From Campylobacteraceae bacterium (lineage in GTDB: Bacteria; Campylobacterota; Campylobacteria; Campylobacterales; Sulfurospirillaceae): a stretch of DNA of 31,709 bases. The number at the start of each line of letters is the position of its first letter. Position 1 is the first letter of the stretch. The stretch spans positions 1-31,709 of the forward strand of contig JALUMJ010000096.1 in NCBI GenBank assembly GCA_027040375.1, given 5' to 3'. The translations under genes were made by a program, and so were the position numbers. Below, one piece after another: positions 8,983 to 16,328 of this stretch. Below the pieces are notes generated by a model. It was not told the origin of the DNA. It made no database searches and worked only from the letters and a program-made list of their open reading frames with translations.

Positions 8983-9796
8983 TTTTCAGTACACTATCAA
9001 GCATTTTGGTGCTCAAAATCCTCTTTAAAAACCAAAAAAGAGTGGTTGGAAATGTTACCCTATATCTTGGTTTTGGTTTTTTTGTATGTATGATTTTTAA
9101 TAGCACTTTATAAACCGCGTCGCTTCCAAGTGTAAAAGGGTCATCACTGCTTGATTCAAATCTTTTTATGGAAGCCTTATACTCTTTTTCGTAAAAACTA
9201 CCATCTACCTTTATATATCTTTTGAATTTTTCATAAGCATTTTTTCTAAAATTAGAACGGATTGGACCAGGTTCTATCAGTACAACACTTATCCCAAATG
9301 GCTCTAATTCCTGTCTAAAAGTATCACTTAATCCCTCGAGTGCATATTTGCTGGCATTATAAGCCCCACGGTATTTCATAGATATAAACCCTAAAACTGA
9401 GCTATTTTGCACGATTTTTGGATTTTTGGATTTTCGCAAAAGCTTAAGCATTGTGGTAGTTAATTCAAAATTTCCAAACACATTTGTTTCAAATTGTTCT
9501 TTTAGGGCAGTTTTGCTTAAATCTTCAAGAGCTCCTGGTTGTCCAAACCCTGCATTATTAAAAAGAATATCAAGCTTTCCACCACTATCTTTTTCTATAA
9601 AATCAACAGCATTTTTTATATCATTGCTTTGTGTAACATCAAGCTTAAAGGCTATCAGCCCTAGATTTTTTAACTTTTGCACATCTTCTTGCTTTCTTGT
9701 GGTTGCATATACTTTATATCCGTTTTTATGCAGCTCACACGCACAATAGTATCCGATTCCACAGCTGCAACCTGTGATTAGAATATTTGGTTTCAA
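8975..9796 (-). CDS. Short-chain dehydrogenase/reductase (SDR)
   Basis: A 273-residue classical SDR oxidoreductase. The NAD(P)-binding glycine motif is TGCSCGIG (8-15), followed by NNAG (80-83), the catalytic serine in 'VQNSSVLGF' (132/133), and Y146 with K150 in 'YNASKYALEG'. The arginine-rich stretch after the first strand (TTRKQ) suggests NADP(H). The C-terminal part is basic and hydrophobic and could touch the membrane. It is the middle gene of a tight trio, overlapping the cupin gene by 4 bases (ATGA type) and nspC by 8. The substrate is unknown. The linkage to nspC does not by itself make it a polyamine enzyme. Confidence 0.88.
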   Translation of the reverse strand: MKPNILITGCSCGIGYYCACELHKNGYKVYATTRKQEDVQKLKNLGLIAFKLDVTQSNDIKNAVDFIEKDSGGKLDILFNNAGFGQPGALEDLSKTALKEQFETNVFGNFELTTTMLKLLRKSKNPKIVQNSSVLGFISMKYRGAYNASKYALEGLSDTFRQELEPFGISVVLIEPGPIRSNFRKNAYEKFKRYIKVDGSFYEKEYKASIKRFESSSDDPFTLGSDAVYKVLLKIIHTKKPKPRYRVTFPTTLFWFLKRILSTKMLDSVLKNV

Positions 9797-10143
9797 GATA
9801 GGATTTTTATCTCATCTTCAAGATTTGGAACCAAACATAAAAATTCATAATCTTCGTCCCCTACAACATCATAAGAGTGTTCAACACCTGCTGGGATAAA
9901 TAAAACATCATCTTTTTGTGCGATTTTTACCACATCTCCAATCACTACTTTTGCACTTCCACTTAGCACATACTGTTCATGCTCGACACTGTTTGTGTGA
10001 AGTGGCATAGAGCCTTTACTTTTGATAATAAATTTCCTCATAGCAAAATTTGGGGCTATGTCATTTCCAATCAAAACACTCATGCTCCCTTCAACTCCAG
10101 CAGGAAGAGGTTTAAATTCAAACTCTTTTATATTTTTAATCAT
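9793..10143 (-). CDS. Small single-domain cupin protein
   Basis: The 116-residue protein folds as one cupin barrel. Motif 1 is 'PLHTNSVEHEQYVLSG', carrying the usual His, His and Glu metal ligands. Motif 2 is 'DDVLFIPAGVEHSYDV', carrying the last His. All expected metal-binding positions are present, so it may be a small dioxygenase, isomerase or sensor; the sequence does not say which. It is the first gene of the minus-strand trio with the SDR and nspC, and its ribosome site AAGGAA lies just before the start. A symmetrical -10 element shared with cheB lies about 25 bases upstream. Confidence 0.85.
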   Translation of the reverse strand: MIKNIKEFEFKPLPAGVEGSMSVLIGNDIAPNFAMRKFIIKSKGSMPLHTNSVEHEQYVLSGSAKVVIGDVVKIAQKDDVLFIPAGVEHSYDVVGDEDYEFLCLVPNLEDEIKILS

Positions 10144-10168
10144 GACAATTCCTTTTTTTCTGTTATTT

Positions 10169-10180
10169 TATTATATAATA
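10169..10180. promoter_or_regulatory. Symmetrical -10 element between the cupin operon and cheB
   Basis: TATTATATAATA is a perfect 12-bp palindrome in the 62-base gap between two divergent operons. It reads TATAAT on the plus strand at 10174-10179 and on the minus strand at 10175-10170. Both start codons lie about 26 bases downstream of their copy. One shared element could therefore start transcription both ways, with polymerases competing. The -35 regions are unconvincing on both sides. Confidence 0.5.
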
Positions 10181-10205
10181 GCGAAAATTATAATAAAGAG
10201 ACAAA

Positions 10206-10766
10206 TTGCACATCAAAAAACTTATTTTAATAGGAGCTTCGACAGGAGGTCCTGGACAAATACAAAAAATCATAAAATCCATAAAAAAAGACTTTAATAA
10301 AGTGATGATTATAGCTCAACACATGCAAAGTGCTTATCTTCAAAGTTTTACAAATCAGTTAGATAATAATTGTATCGTTCAAGTTGCAACTGCTAGTGAG
10401 AATTTGACTTTGAGTAGTGGAAATATATATGTATTGCCTGAAAATTATGAGATATTTGAGTCCATGGGAGTGCTAAAATTTAAAAAATACAATGATGCTT
10501 TAAATTATTCCCCAAATATCAATCTACTGTTTAATTCAGTTTCAAATATAAAAGAAAATATAGAAGTTATGTGCATCGTGCTGACTGGTATCGGAGATGA
10601 TGGAGCGGTTGGAGCATATAATTTGCAAAAATCTGGGGCTAAGTGCTTGAATGAAAGTGAAGAAAGTTCTATCGTTTATGGTATGCCAAAAGCTGCAAAT
10701 GAATTAAATCCATATGCAAAACAATGCGATATAAATCAAATTTGCAAAGCAATGGAAGAGTTTTAG
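10206..10766 (+). CDS. cheB: Chemotaxis methylesterase CheB lacking the receiver domain
   Basis: The protein removes methyl groups from chemoreceptor glutamates during adaptation. Its 186 residues are only the catalytic domain. The serine is S12 in GASTGG, the histidine H39 in 'IIAQHMQ' and the aspartate D132 in 'LTGIGDDGA', so the triad is complete. No response-regulator domain or phospho-acceptor aspartate precedes it. The same is known for the C. jejuni CheB, which is not controlled by CheA phosphorylation. Translation starts at TTG (10206) behind AAAGAG; no ATG fits before the GASTGG strand. cheR begins at the very next base after the stop codon, so the two opposing enzymes are made together. 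Confidence 0.93.
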   Translation: MHIKKLILIGASTGGPGQIQKIIKSIKKDFNKVMIIAQHMQSAYLQSFTNQLDNNCIVQVATASENLTLSSGNIYVLPENYEIFESMGVLKFKKYNDALNYSPNINLLFNSVSNIKENIEVMCIVLTGIGDDGAVGAYNLQKSGAKCLNESEESSIVYGMPKAANELNPYAKQCDINQICKAMEEF

Positions 10767-11546
10767 ATGTTTGGATTTTTTAAGAAAAAGCAAAAAAAGG
10801 AGAAAAAAGAAGTAGCAATCCCGGTTGAGAATTTTGAAGATGTAGAGGATTTGATAACATACTTTAAAAGTGAAACAGGATTGGATTTTTTTAATAAAAA
10901 AGAGATAATAAAAAACAAATTGATACTTTTTTGCAGGAAAAGAGAAATATTTAGTTTTGAGCTTTTATATCACAGAATTTTAGAAGACCAATCTTTAAAA
11001 CAAGAACTTGTGGATTATCTAGCAGTCAATGAAACTTACTTTTTTAGAGAAACTCCGCAGATTGAACAAATGATAAAAAAAGCAAAACTTTTAGGCTATA
11101 AAATAGAAATTTTATGCGCCCCTAGTTCATCAGGAGAAGAGCCATACACCATAGCTATCATGCTTTTAGAAGCTGGATTTAAACAGAGTGATTTTCATAT
11201 AATCGGAATCGATATAAGCGAAAAGATTATATCAAAAGCACACGAAGCAAAATACAATGAAAGAAGTTTACACCGAGTAAATGATGAGCTAAAACACAAA
11301 TATTTCACAAAAGATGGTGAATTTTACATCTTAAAAAATATCATCAAAGACAGAGTCTCTTTTAGACGAGTAAATATCTTTGATGAAAGCCTCTTTAGTC
11401 TTAGAAAATTTGATTTCATATTTTCTAGAAATATGATGATTTACTTTGATAGTGAGACTAAGATAAAAGCAAAAAATATATTACAAAAATTGCTAAAAAG
11501 ACCGCAAGAGGCGATATATTTTGGTCATGCTGACATGGTTGGCTAA
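10767..11546 (+). CDS. cheR: Chemotaxis protein methyltransferase CheR
   Basis: CheR adds methyl groups from S-adenosylmethionine to receptor glutamates. The 259 residues start with a very basic stretch (FFKKKQKKEKKE), then the helical N-domain, then 'VNETYFFRE' (87-95), a CheR hallmark. The SAM-binding motif is 'CAPSSSGEEPYTIA' (117-130), and 'FIFSRNMMIYFD' matches the family's CRNVLIYF. The family's usual Cys at SAM motif I is kept, with APSS in place of the more common ST. It shares a transcript with cheB. It converges with the polyamine dehydrogenase gene with only two bases between the stop codons, leaving no room for a terminator. Confidence 0.94.
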   Translation: MFGFFKKKQKKEKKEVAIPVENFEDVEDLITYFKSETGLDFFNKKEIIKNKLILFCRKREIFSFELLYHRILEDQSLKQELVDYLAVNETYFFRETPQIEQMIKKAKLLGYKIEILCAPSSSGEEPYTIAIMLLEAGFKQSDFHIIGIDISEKIISKAHEAKYNERSLHRVNDELKHKYFTKDGEFYILKNIIKDRVSFRRVNIFDESLFSLRKFDFIFSRNMMIYFDSETKIKAKNILQKLLKRPQEAIYFGHADMVG

Positions 11547-11548
11547 AA

Positions 11549-12763
11549 TTACTTTACCTCGTAAGTTTCATCTGGTTGCATTTCTATGATTTTCCAAGGC
11601 AAGCCTTGTTTATCTAACTCTTCCATAAAAGGCATAGCGTCAAAGTTTTCCATATTGTAAACTCCTTTACCACTCCACTTGCCCTCCAATATCATCTTTG
11701 CTCCTATCATGGCAGGAACCCCAGTGGTGTAGCTCACTGCTTGCGCACCAGTTTCTTTATAACAAGTTTGATGGTCGCAAGTGTTGTAGATATAAACTTT
11801 TTTTCTTTTTCCCTCTTTTATGCCTTCTACCACACAGCCTATATTTGTCAAGCCAACAGTCCTAACTCCTAAGCTTGCTGGGTCTGGCAATAGTTTTGCT
11901 AAAAGCTCCATCGGAACCACTTTCACACCGTTTACCTCTACTTCATCGATTCTTAGCATACCTACATTTTCAAGGCATTTCATGTGAGTTAGATAACTTT
12001 GCCCAAAAGTCATAAAAAAGCGTATCCTTTTTAAGCCTTTTATATTTTTACAGAGCGATTCCATCTCTTCGTGATACAAAAGATAACTATCTTTAATGCC
12101 AACTTCTGGATAATCCCATCTCATCATGATTTCCATGGGTCTAGTCTCATACCATAGTCCTTCTTGCCAATACCTTCCATTTGCACTCACTTCACGCAAG
12201 TTGATTTCTGGATTAAAGTTTGTGGCAAACGCATATCCGTGGTCTCCCGCGTTGCAATCAAGTATATCTATATAATGAATCTCATCAAAAAGGTATTGCT
12301 GTGCATAGGCACAAAAAACATTTGTAACTCCAGGGTCAAAACCGCTCCCCAAAAGTGCCATTATGCCAGAGTTTTTAAACTCTTCATCTCTCACCCATTG
12401 TTCTTTGTACTCAAATTTTGCCAAATCAGGATGCTCGTAATTTGCAGTATCAAGATAACTAACTTTAGCTTTTATGCAAGCATCCATGATAGTCAAATCT
12501 TGATAAGGCAAAGCGATATTCATCACCAAATCAGGCTTCACCTTTTCAATCAAAGTGACAAGTTCATCCACATGATCCGCATCAACTCTAAAAGTTTTTA
12601 TCTCTACATGTAGAGTATCTTTTATCTCTTTTGCTATTTTGTCGCATTTGGATTTCGTCCTGCTAGCTAGTGTTATCTCACTAAAAATTTCACTATTCAT
12701 GGCACACTTTTTAGTAGCAACCCGACTAACTCCACCAGCTCCAACAATCAATACTTTTGCCAT
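11549..12763 (-). CDS. Carboxynorspermidine/carboxyspermidine dehydrogenase (saccharopine dehydrogenase family)
   Basis: This 404-residue enzyme joins aspartate semialdehyde and a diamine with NADPH, giving the substrate of the NspC decarboxylase. The N-terminal Rossmann motif is 'VLIVGAGGVSRVATKKCAM'. 'MNIALPYQDLTIMDACI' and 'LDTANYEHPD' are typical of the LYS9-like subfamily, as is 'LLGSGFDPGVTNVFCAYA'. The length and motifs fit the polyamine enzyme better than lysine-pathway saccharopine reductase, since nspC is 2.5 kb away on the same strand. An AGGAGG ribosome site sits 4 bases before the start, directly next to a 58-bp palindrome. The codons for TLHVE near residue 50 contain CTACATGTAG. 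Confidence 0.92.
   Translation of the reverse strand: MAKVLIVGAGGVSRVATKKCAMNSEIFSEITLASRTKSKCDKIAKEIKDTLHVEIKTFRVDADHVDELVTLIEKVKPDLVMNIALPYQDLTIMDACIKAKVSYLDTANYEHPDLAKFEYKEQWVRDEEFKNSGIMALLGSGFDPGVTNVFCAYAQQYLFDEIHYIDILDCNAGDHGYAFATNFNPEINLREVSANGRYWQEGLWYETRPMEIMMRWDYPEVGIKDSYLLYHEEMESLCKNIKGLKRIRFFMTFGQSYLTHMKCLENVGMLRIDEVEVNGVKVVPMELLAKLLPDPASLGVRTVGLTNIGCVVEGIKEGKRKKVYIYNTCDHQTCYKETGAQAVSYTTGVPAMIGAKMILEGKWSGKGVYNMENFDAMPFMEELDKQGLPWKIIEMQPDETYEVK
12602..12615. repeat. CTCTACATGTAGAG palindrome inside a gene
   Basis: A perfect 14-bp palindrome lies inside the polyamine dehydrogenase gene, where it encodes part of TLHVE in frame. It is one of four exact CTACATGTAG copies in the window. 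Confidence 0.7.
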
Positions 12764-12777
12764 ATTTCCTCCTAAAA

Positions 12778-12835
12778 AGGGGTCAGGGTTAAACTTTAAA
12801 CTTTTTAAAAAGTTTAAAGTTTAACCCTGACCCCT
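12778..12835. repeat. Perfect 58-bp palindrome, REP-like element
   Basis: Two 29-base arms meet without a loop. Reading inward, each arm runs AGGGGTCAGGGTTAAACTTT then AAACTTTTT, with TTTTT|AAAAA at the centre. The left end is 4 bases from the AGGAGG of the dehydrogenase gene. The right end covers the first two bases (plus strand) of the rdgB stop codon. The GGGGTCAG ends recall REP/BIME palindromes that are moved by Y1-type REP-associated transposases, but none is encoded here. As RNA it would be an extremely stable hairpin between rdgB and the next gene on the same strand, so it may end or process that transcript. Confidence 0.8.
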
Positions 12836-13421
12836 ATATGCTATTTAAAATGATTTTTGCTAATTCTAAGGCTTTTGAGCGGTGTGAAAGCTCTTTTTTT
12901 ATGATATCGCCTAGCTCACCTAGTGTTTTATCGTATCCTTTTGGGATAAATATCGGGTCATAACCAAAGCCTTTTGTTCCTCTTTTTTCATCTATCACAT
13001 TTCCATACATCCAGCCGTGCACACAAAATTCACCTTTTTTGCAAACGATAGCTATGGCCGCCGTGTAAAAAGCGGGAGTGAAATTTAGATTATTATCTTT
13101 TAAGTTTTTTATGAGTTTATCAAGATTTTGCTCGCTTGAGGCGTTAATTCCTGCATATCTTGCACTGTATATTCCTGGTTTTCCACCAAAGGCATTTACG
13201 CTGATACCGCTATCATCTGCTATCACAACTATGTCTTTATTCTCAAGTTTTTCATATACAGCTTTTGCTTTTATCAAAGCATTTTTTTTAAAGCTATCAC
13301 CATCTTCTATGATTTCAAAAGGCTCAAGAACTTCGCTAAAGGGTTGGACTATATCTTTATCCATATATGATTTAAATTCTTTTATCTTGCCGTTATTGTT
13401 AGTTGCTAAAACGATATGCAT
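12834..13421 (-). CDS. rdgB: XTP/dITP diphosphatase (RdgB/HAM1 family)
   Basis: The enzyme clears non-canonical purine nucleotides (dITP, XTP) by cutting them to monophosphate and pyrophosphate. The 195 residues match the family's length. Substrate-binding '[12 protein letters not shown]' (5-16), '[22 protein letters not shown]' (split across 68-88, catalytic Asp about 70) and C-terminal '[10 protein letters not shown]' with 'LSHRSKA' are all present. The stop codon lies on the edge of the 58-bp palindrome, so the palindrome may have landed exactly at the gene end. The ribosome site AAGGAG lies 5-6 bases before the start. Confidence 0.95.
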   Translation of the reverse strand: MHIVLATNNNGKIKEFKSYMDKDIVQPFSEVLEPFEIIEDGDSFKKNALIKAKAVYEKLENKDIVVIADDSGISVNAFGGKPGIYSARYAGINASSEQNLDKLIKNLKDNNLNFTPAFYTAAIAIVCKKGEFCVHGWMYGNVIDEKRGTKGFGYDPIFIPKGYDKTLGELGDIIKKELSHRSKALELAKIILNSI

Positions 13422-13527
13422 AATTCTCCTTTTACATGTAAGAAAATTTTATCTGTTTTTTGTTTAAAGTATGGATAACCTTGCTGTTATTTATCAACTT
13501 TTTGTTTAGAGATTAAGCATTTTTTGA

Positions 13528-13533
13528 TATAAT
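13528..13533 (+). promoter_or_regulatory. -10 element of the M14 carboxypeptidase gene
   Basis: TATAAT in the T-rich context TTTTTTGATATAAT lies 31 bases before the chosen ATG. It overlaps an earlier in-frame ATG at 13532, which therefore cannot be the translation start. Confidence 0.6.
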
Positions 13534-13564
13534 GCTGACTAAAATCAACATCAGGAACACCAAA

Positions 13565-14863
13565 ATGAGTAGAATATTTATGATTTTATTTTTGCTTTTT
13601 AGTTCATCTTTTGGAGCTATAAGGCACTTTTCACTTTATAAAAAAGACGGAAGCACTTTTGGCAATCGTTTACTTGTGATTGGTGGTATCCATGGGAACG
13701 AACCAGGGGCATATTTTGCTCCATCTGTTTTGGTGACTCATTATAAGATAACAAAAGGTTCTCTTTGGGTTATTCCAAATCTGAATTTTGATAGCGATGT
13801 GACAAATAGTAGAGGTTTATATGGCGATATGAACCGAAAATTTGCCTATATCAAAAAAAATGATAAAGATTTTAAAATAGTAAGAGATATTAAAAAGATA
13901 ATCATAAATCCAAAAGTTGATTTGATATTAAATCTTCACGATGGACATGGATTTTATCGAGAAGCTTGGGAAAATAAAACTTTCAACCCTCAAGCGTGGG
14001 GACAAGCTTGCATAATCGACCAAGATAGTGTCAAAAGTAAGAAATTTGGAAATCTTAGAGGACTTGCAAGTAAAGTAGCAAATCAACTTAACGGTCATCT
14101 AGTCAAAAAATATCATCTGTTTCATGTCAAAGATACTCAGACAAGGTTGAAAGACAAGGCGATGCGTTTATCTCTGACATACTTTGCGATAAATCAAAAT
14201 AAACCAGCATTTGCTATAGAAACTAGTAAAAACATAAAGCTACTGTATCAAAAGGTATTTTATCAGCTTCGAGCTATTGAGGGATTTATGAAGCAGATGG
14301 GGATTGAATACACAAGAGATTTTAAACTAACCCCACAATCTGTAAAAAAAGTTATAGCCGACTATGGGACTGCGACTATCAACAACAATACAATCGTAAG
14401 TTTAAACCATATCAGAAGATCGTTAAAATATTTCCCCCTAAAAAAAAGAAAAAATCAAATAAAAGGCAAAGACCCACTGTTGGCGCTGGTAAAAAGAAGA
14501 GGGCATTTTGACATAATGGTTGGCAATATTTTACTTAGTTCTTTATCCCCTGATTATAAAAAACAAGAAAAATGTATTGAAGAGTTACCTATGCGAATCG
14601 ACGGTAAAAAATATAATGCAAAGATAGCTTCGATAGTAAATGTAAAAGATAACTTTTCAACAAGAGCAAACTCAAAATACCGTATAAATGTTATAGGCTT
14701 TTCAAAGCGAAATGTATCTAATGAAAATGCGATAAAAATACACAAAAAAGATATAAACAAATACTATTCGATGGATTATCAAAAGAGTCAATTTAGGATA
14801 GAGATATATAAAAAGAAAAGCTACTGTGGTATGGTGGTAGTGAGGTTTCCTGCTAAGAATTAA
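13565..14863 (+). CDS. M14 zinc carboxypeptidase, Csd4/Pgp1-like peptidoglycan trimmer
   Basis: This 432-residue periplasmic enzyme probably trims the last residue of peptidoglycan tripeptides, which sets cell curvature in H. pylori (Csd4) and C. jejuni (Pgp1). Residues 1-18 are a signal peptide. Zinc ligands are H43 and E46 in 'IGGIHGNEPGAYFAP' and H125 in 'ILNLHDGHGF'. 'YGDMNRKF' holds the substrate arginine, and E219 in 'AIETSKN' is the likely catalytic glutamate. About 200 further residues form accessory domains, as in Csd4. The first ligand is the standard His, whereas H. pylori Csd4 is known for a Gln there. I start at 13565 because AGGA lies 9 bases before it and 13532 sits in the promoter. 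Its last 11 bases overlap the end of the ClC gene. Confidence 0.87.
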   Translation: MSRIFMILFLLFSSSFGAIRHFSLYKKDGSTFGNRLLVIGGIHGNEPGAYFAPSVLVTHYKITKGSLWVIPNLNFDSDVTNSRGLYGDMNRKFAYIKKNDKDFKIVRDIKKIIINPKVDLILNLHDGHGFYREAWENKTFNPQAWGQACIIDQDSVKSKKFGNLRGLASKVANQLNGHLVKKYHLFHVKDTQTRLKDKAMRLSLTYFAINQNKPAFAIETSKNIKLLYQKVFYQLRAIEGFMKQMGIEYTRDFKLTPQSVKKVIADYGTATINNNTIVSLNHIRRSLKYFPLKKRKNQIKGKDPLLALVKRRGHFDIMVGNILLSSLSPDYKKQEKCIEELPMRIDGKKYNAKIASIVNVKDNFSTRANSKYRINVIGFSKRNVSNENAIKIHKKDINKYYSMDYQKSQFRIEIYKKKSYCGMVVVRFPAKN

Positions 14864-16214
14864 AGTTTTTTAATTTATTTATAAATTTTGTCTCTTGTCC
14901 AAGATACAAGTTGTATCCAAAACTAGTTAGATAGCTAGTAATCACAGCTGCAGTCATGGGGATTACCACATCGTCATGACTCATCTCTGTTATCATAACA
15001 ATCGCAGCAAGAGGGGTTTTTGCAGCTGCTGAAAGTGCTGCTCCCATACCCGCTAGTGTAAACATGACTAATTGGCTAGGGAAAATATGTCCAAATATAT
15101 TGCCCGAGGCCGCTCCTATAATCAAAACTGGTAAAATCAAACCACCTGGAATCCCAAATCCTTGAGTTAAGCTCGTGATTATGATGGTGCATACGATTAT
15201 AGTAGCATCGACATAGATAGGATAAGAGAATTGAGCCATCTTTGACAAAATCCGCATATTGACAGGAGCTGAAAGTATATCTATGTCATTAAATACCATG
15301 TATAAGCCAATCATGACAGGAATCGCAAGTATAGTGCCGACGACTGGTTTTCTATTTGCGTGTATGATGCCAGAAATTTTTGTGCTAAAGTGAAAAACTA
15401 CAGTGTAAACATACAGCACAAAAGAGATAAACAGCCCCATGCCGATGATATATGGTATGCTAGGAAGTGTCCAGATAGGCTTGCTAGAGAGTTGGATAAA
15501 AGCATGGTTTCCTCTGAAAAAAGTAAAAGTTAAGTAACTCACTATAGATGCCACAATCATAGGTGCAAATGGACGATAATTAAAATCATACATATTTTTA
15601 AGCTCCATCGCAAAAATCGAACTCCCAAGAGGTGCTTTTAAAAGAGCACCTGTAAAGGCACCCCCTCCTATAAGTCCTAGTGTATCTTTAAATTTTTTAC
15701 CAAAACCATAAGATTTTCCTATCCATTCTCCTATGCCGACTCCAAGAAAAAAAGATGGTCCTTCACGGCCAGCTATAAATCCTCCTGAGAGCGTAAGAAT
15801 AGAGATAAATAGTTTTAAAACGATTGATTTGACTTTTAAGTATCTTTTGTTTTGTAAATGTAAAATTGAAAATCCGATACCAGGACCTCCAACTTCGGGA
15901 TTGTTTTTTATAATTTGTCCAGTGATGATTGCAACTATCAGCGGAAACACAAAAAGAAAGATGATATTTGTTGAAAGGTAGCCATTTATAAAAACAACGG
16001 CGATATCCATAAGAGAGGCGACCACACCAGTTGTGATGCCAACAGCGATAGCAAAAGGAAGCCATCTTCCTAGAAAATACAAAATCGATAAATAATCTAT
16101 GTGGATGCTTATAAAAAATCTATCTTCTTTGAAAATATTTTTTACATGATCAAAAAATTTTATTTTTTTGTCTCCAAAAATGATATACACAAAAAAATCT
16201 CTTATTTTATCCAT
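14853..16214 (-). CDS. ClC-family chloride channel or H+/Cl- antiporter
   Basis: The 453-residue inner-membrane protein carries chloride or a similar anion. Many hydrophobic helices are visible. The signature 'GGFIAGREGPSFFLGVGIG' holds the gating glutamate, which favours an antiporter. 'GGAFTGALLKAPLGSSIFAMEL' and 'GIPGGLILPVLIIGAASGN' match the other two pore-forming regions. The first pore motif is unusual: the family GSGIP appears as 'EVGGPGIGFS', so ion selectivity may differ. No CBS domains follow. The start has a GGAAAA-type ribosome site. It overlaps the convergent carboxypeptidase gene by 11 bases. Confidence 0.92.
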   Translation of the reverse strand: MDKIRDFFVYIIFGDKKIKFFDHVKNIFKEDRFFISIHIDYLSILYFLGRWLPFAIAVGITTGVVASLMDIAVVFINGYLSTNIIFLFVFPLIVAIITGQIIKNNPEVGGPGIGFSILHLQNKRYLKVKSIVLKLFISILTLSGGFIAGREGPSFFLGVGIGEWIGKSYGFGKKFKDTLGLIGGGAFTGALLKAPLGSSIFAMELKNMYDFNYRPFAPMIVASIVSYLTFTFFRGNHAFIQLSSKPIWTLPSIPYIIGMGLFISFVLYVYTVVFHFSTKISGIIHANRKPVVGTILAIPVMIGLYMVFNDIDILSAPVNMRILSKMAQFSYPIYVDATIIVCTIIITSLTQGFGIPGGLILPVLIIGAASGNIFGHIFPSQLVMFTLAGMGAALSAAAKTPLAAIVMITEMSHDDVVIPMTAAVITSYLTSFGYNLYLGQETKFINKLKNFNS

Positions 16215-16235
16215 AAGTTTTCCTCTTAACGCATT

Positions 16236-16328
16236 TTACCACAAGTTCTCTAAAACAAAGTAGGCTGAGCTAAACTTTTTAATCTTGCCTACATGTAGAG
16301 TTGTTCCGTAGATAAACTCTTCAATCAT
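16236..16328 (-). pseudogene. Fragment resembling the 3' part of rnhB; 30-codon frame
   Basis: Directly after lysE, with an ATG overlapping its TAA stop, a 30-codon frame contains 'YGTTLHVGKIKKF'. RNase HII at 16980-17528 has 'YGTALHVEEIKKF' near its C-terminus. The DNA is alike as well: about 40 bases around CTACATGTAGAG(T/C)TGTTCCGTAG match with few differences. After IKKF the similarity stops. It is either a partial duplication of rnhB, a short dispersed repeat that happens to be read in the same frame, or a tiny coupled peptide. I cannot decide, but function as RNase is excluded. Confidence 0.5.
16289..16298. repeat. CTACATGTAG palindrome between lysE and clC
   Basis: This is an exact copy of the 10-mer palindrome, followed by AG. 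It is read as LHV in the rnhB-like fragment on the minus strand. Confidence 0.7.

Noticed and set aside
12164..12613. 149-codon plus-strand frame opposite the polyamine dehydrogenase
   Set aside because: The minus strand encodes a complete recognised enzyme over the same bases; the frame has no family resemblance.
13532..13564. Earlier ATG for the M14 carboxypeptidase
   Set aside because: It overlaps the TATAAT element and lacks a ribosome site; the signal peptide begins properly at 13565.
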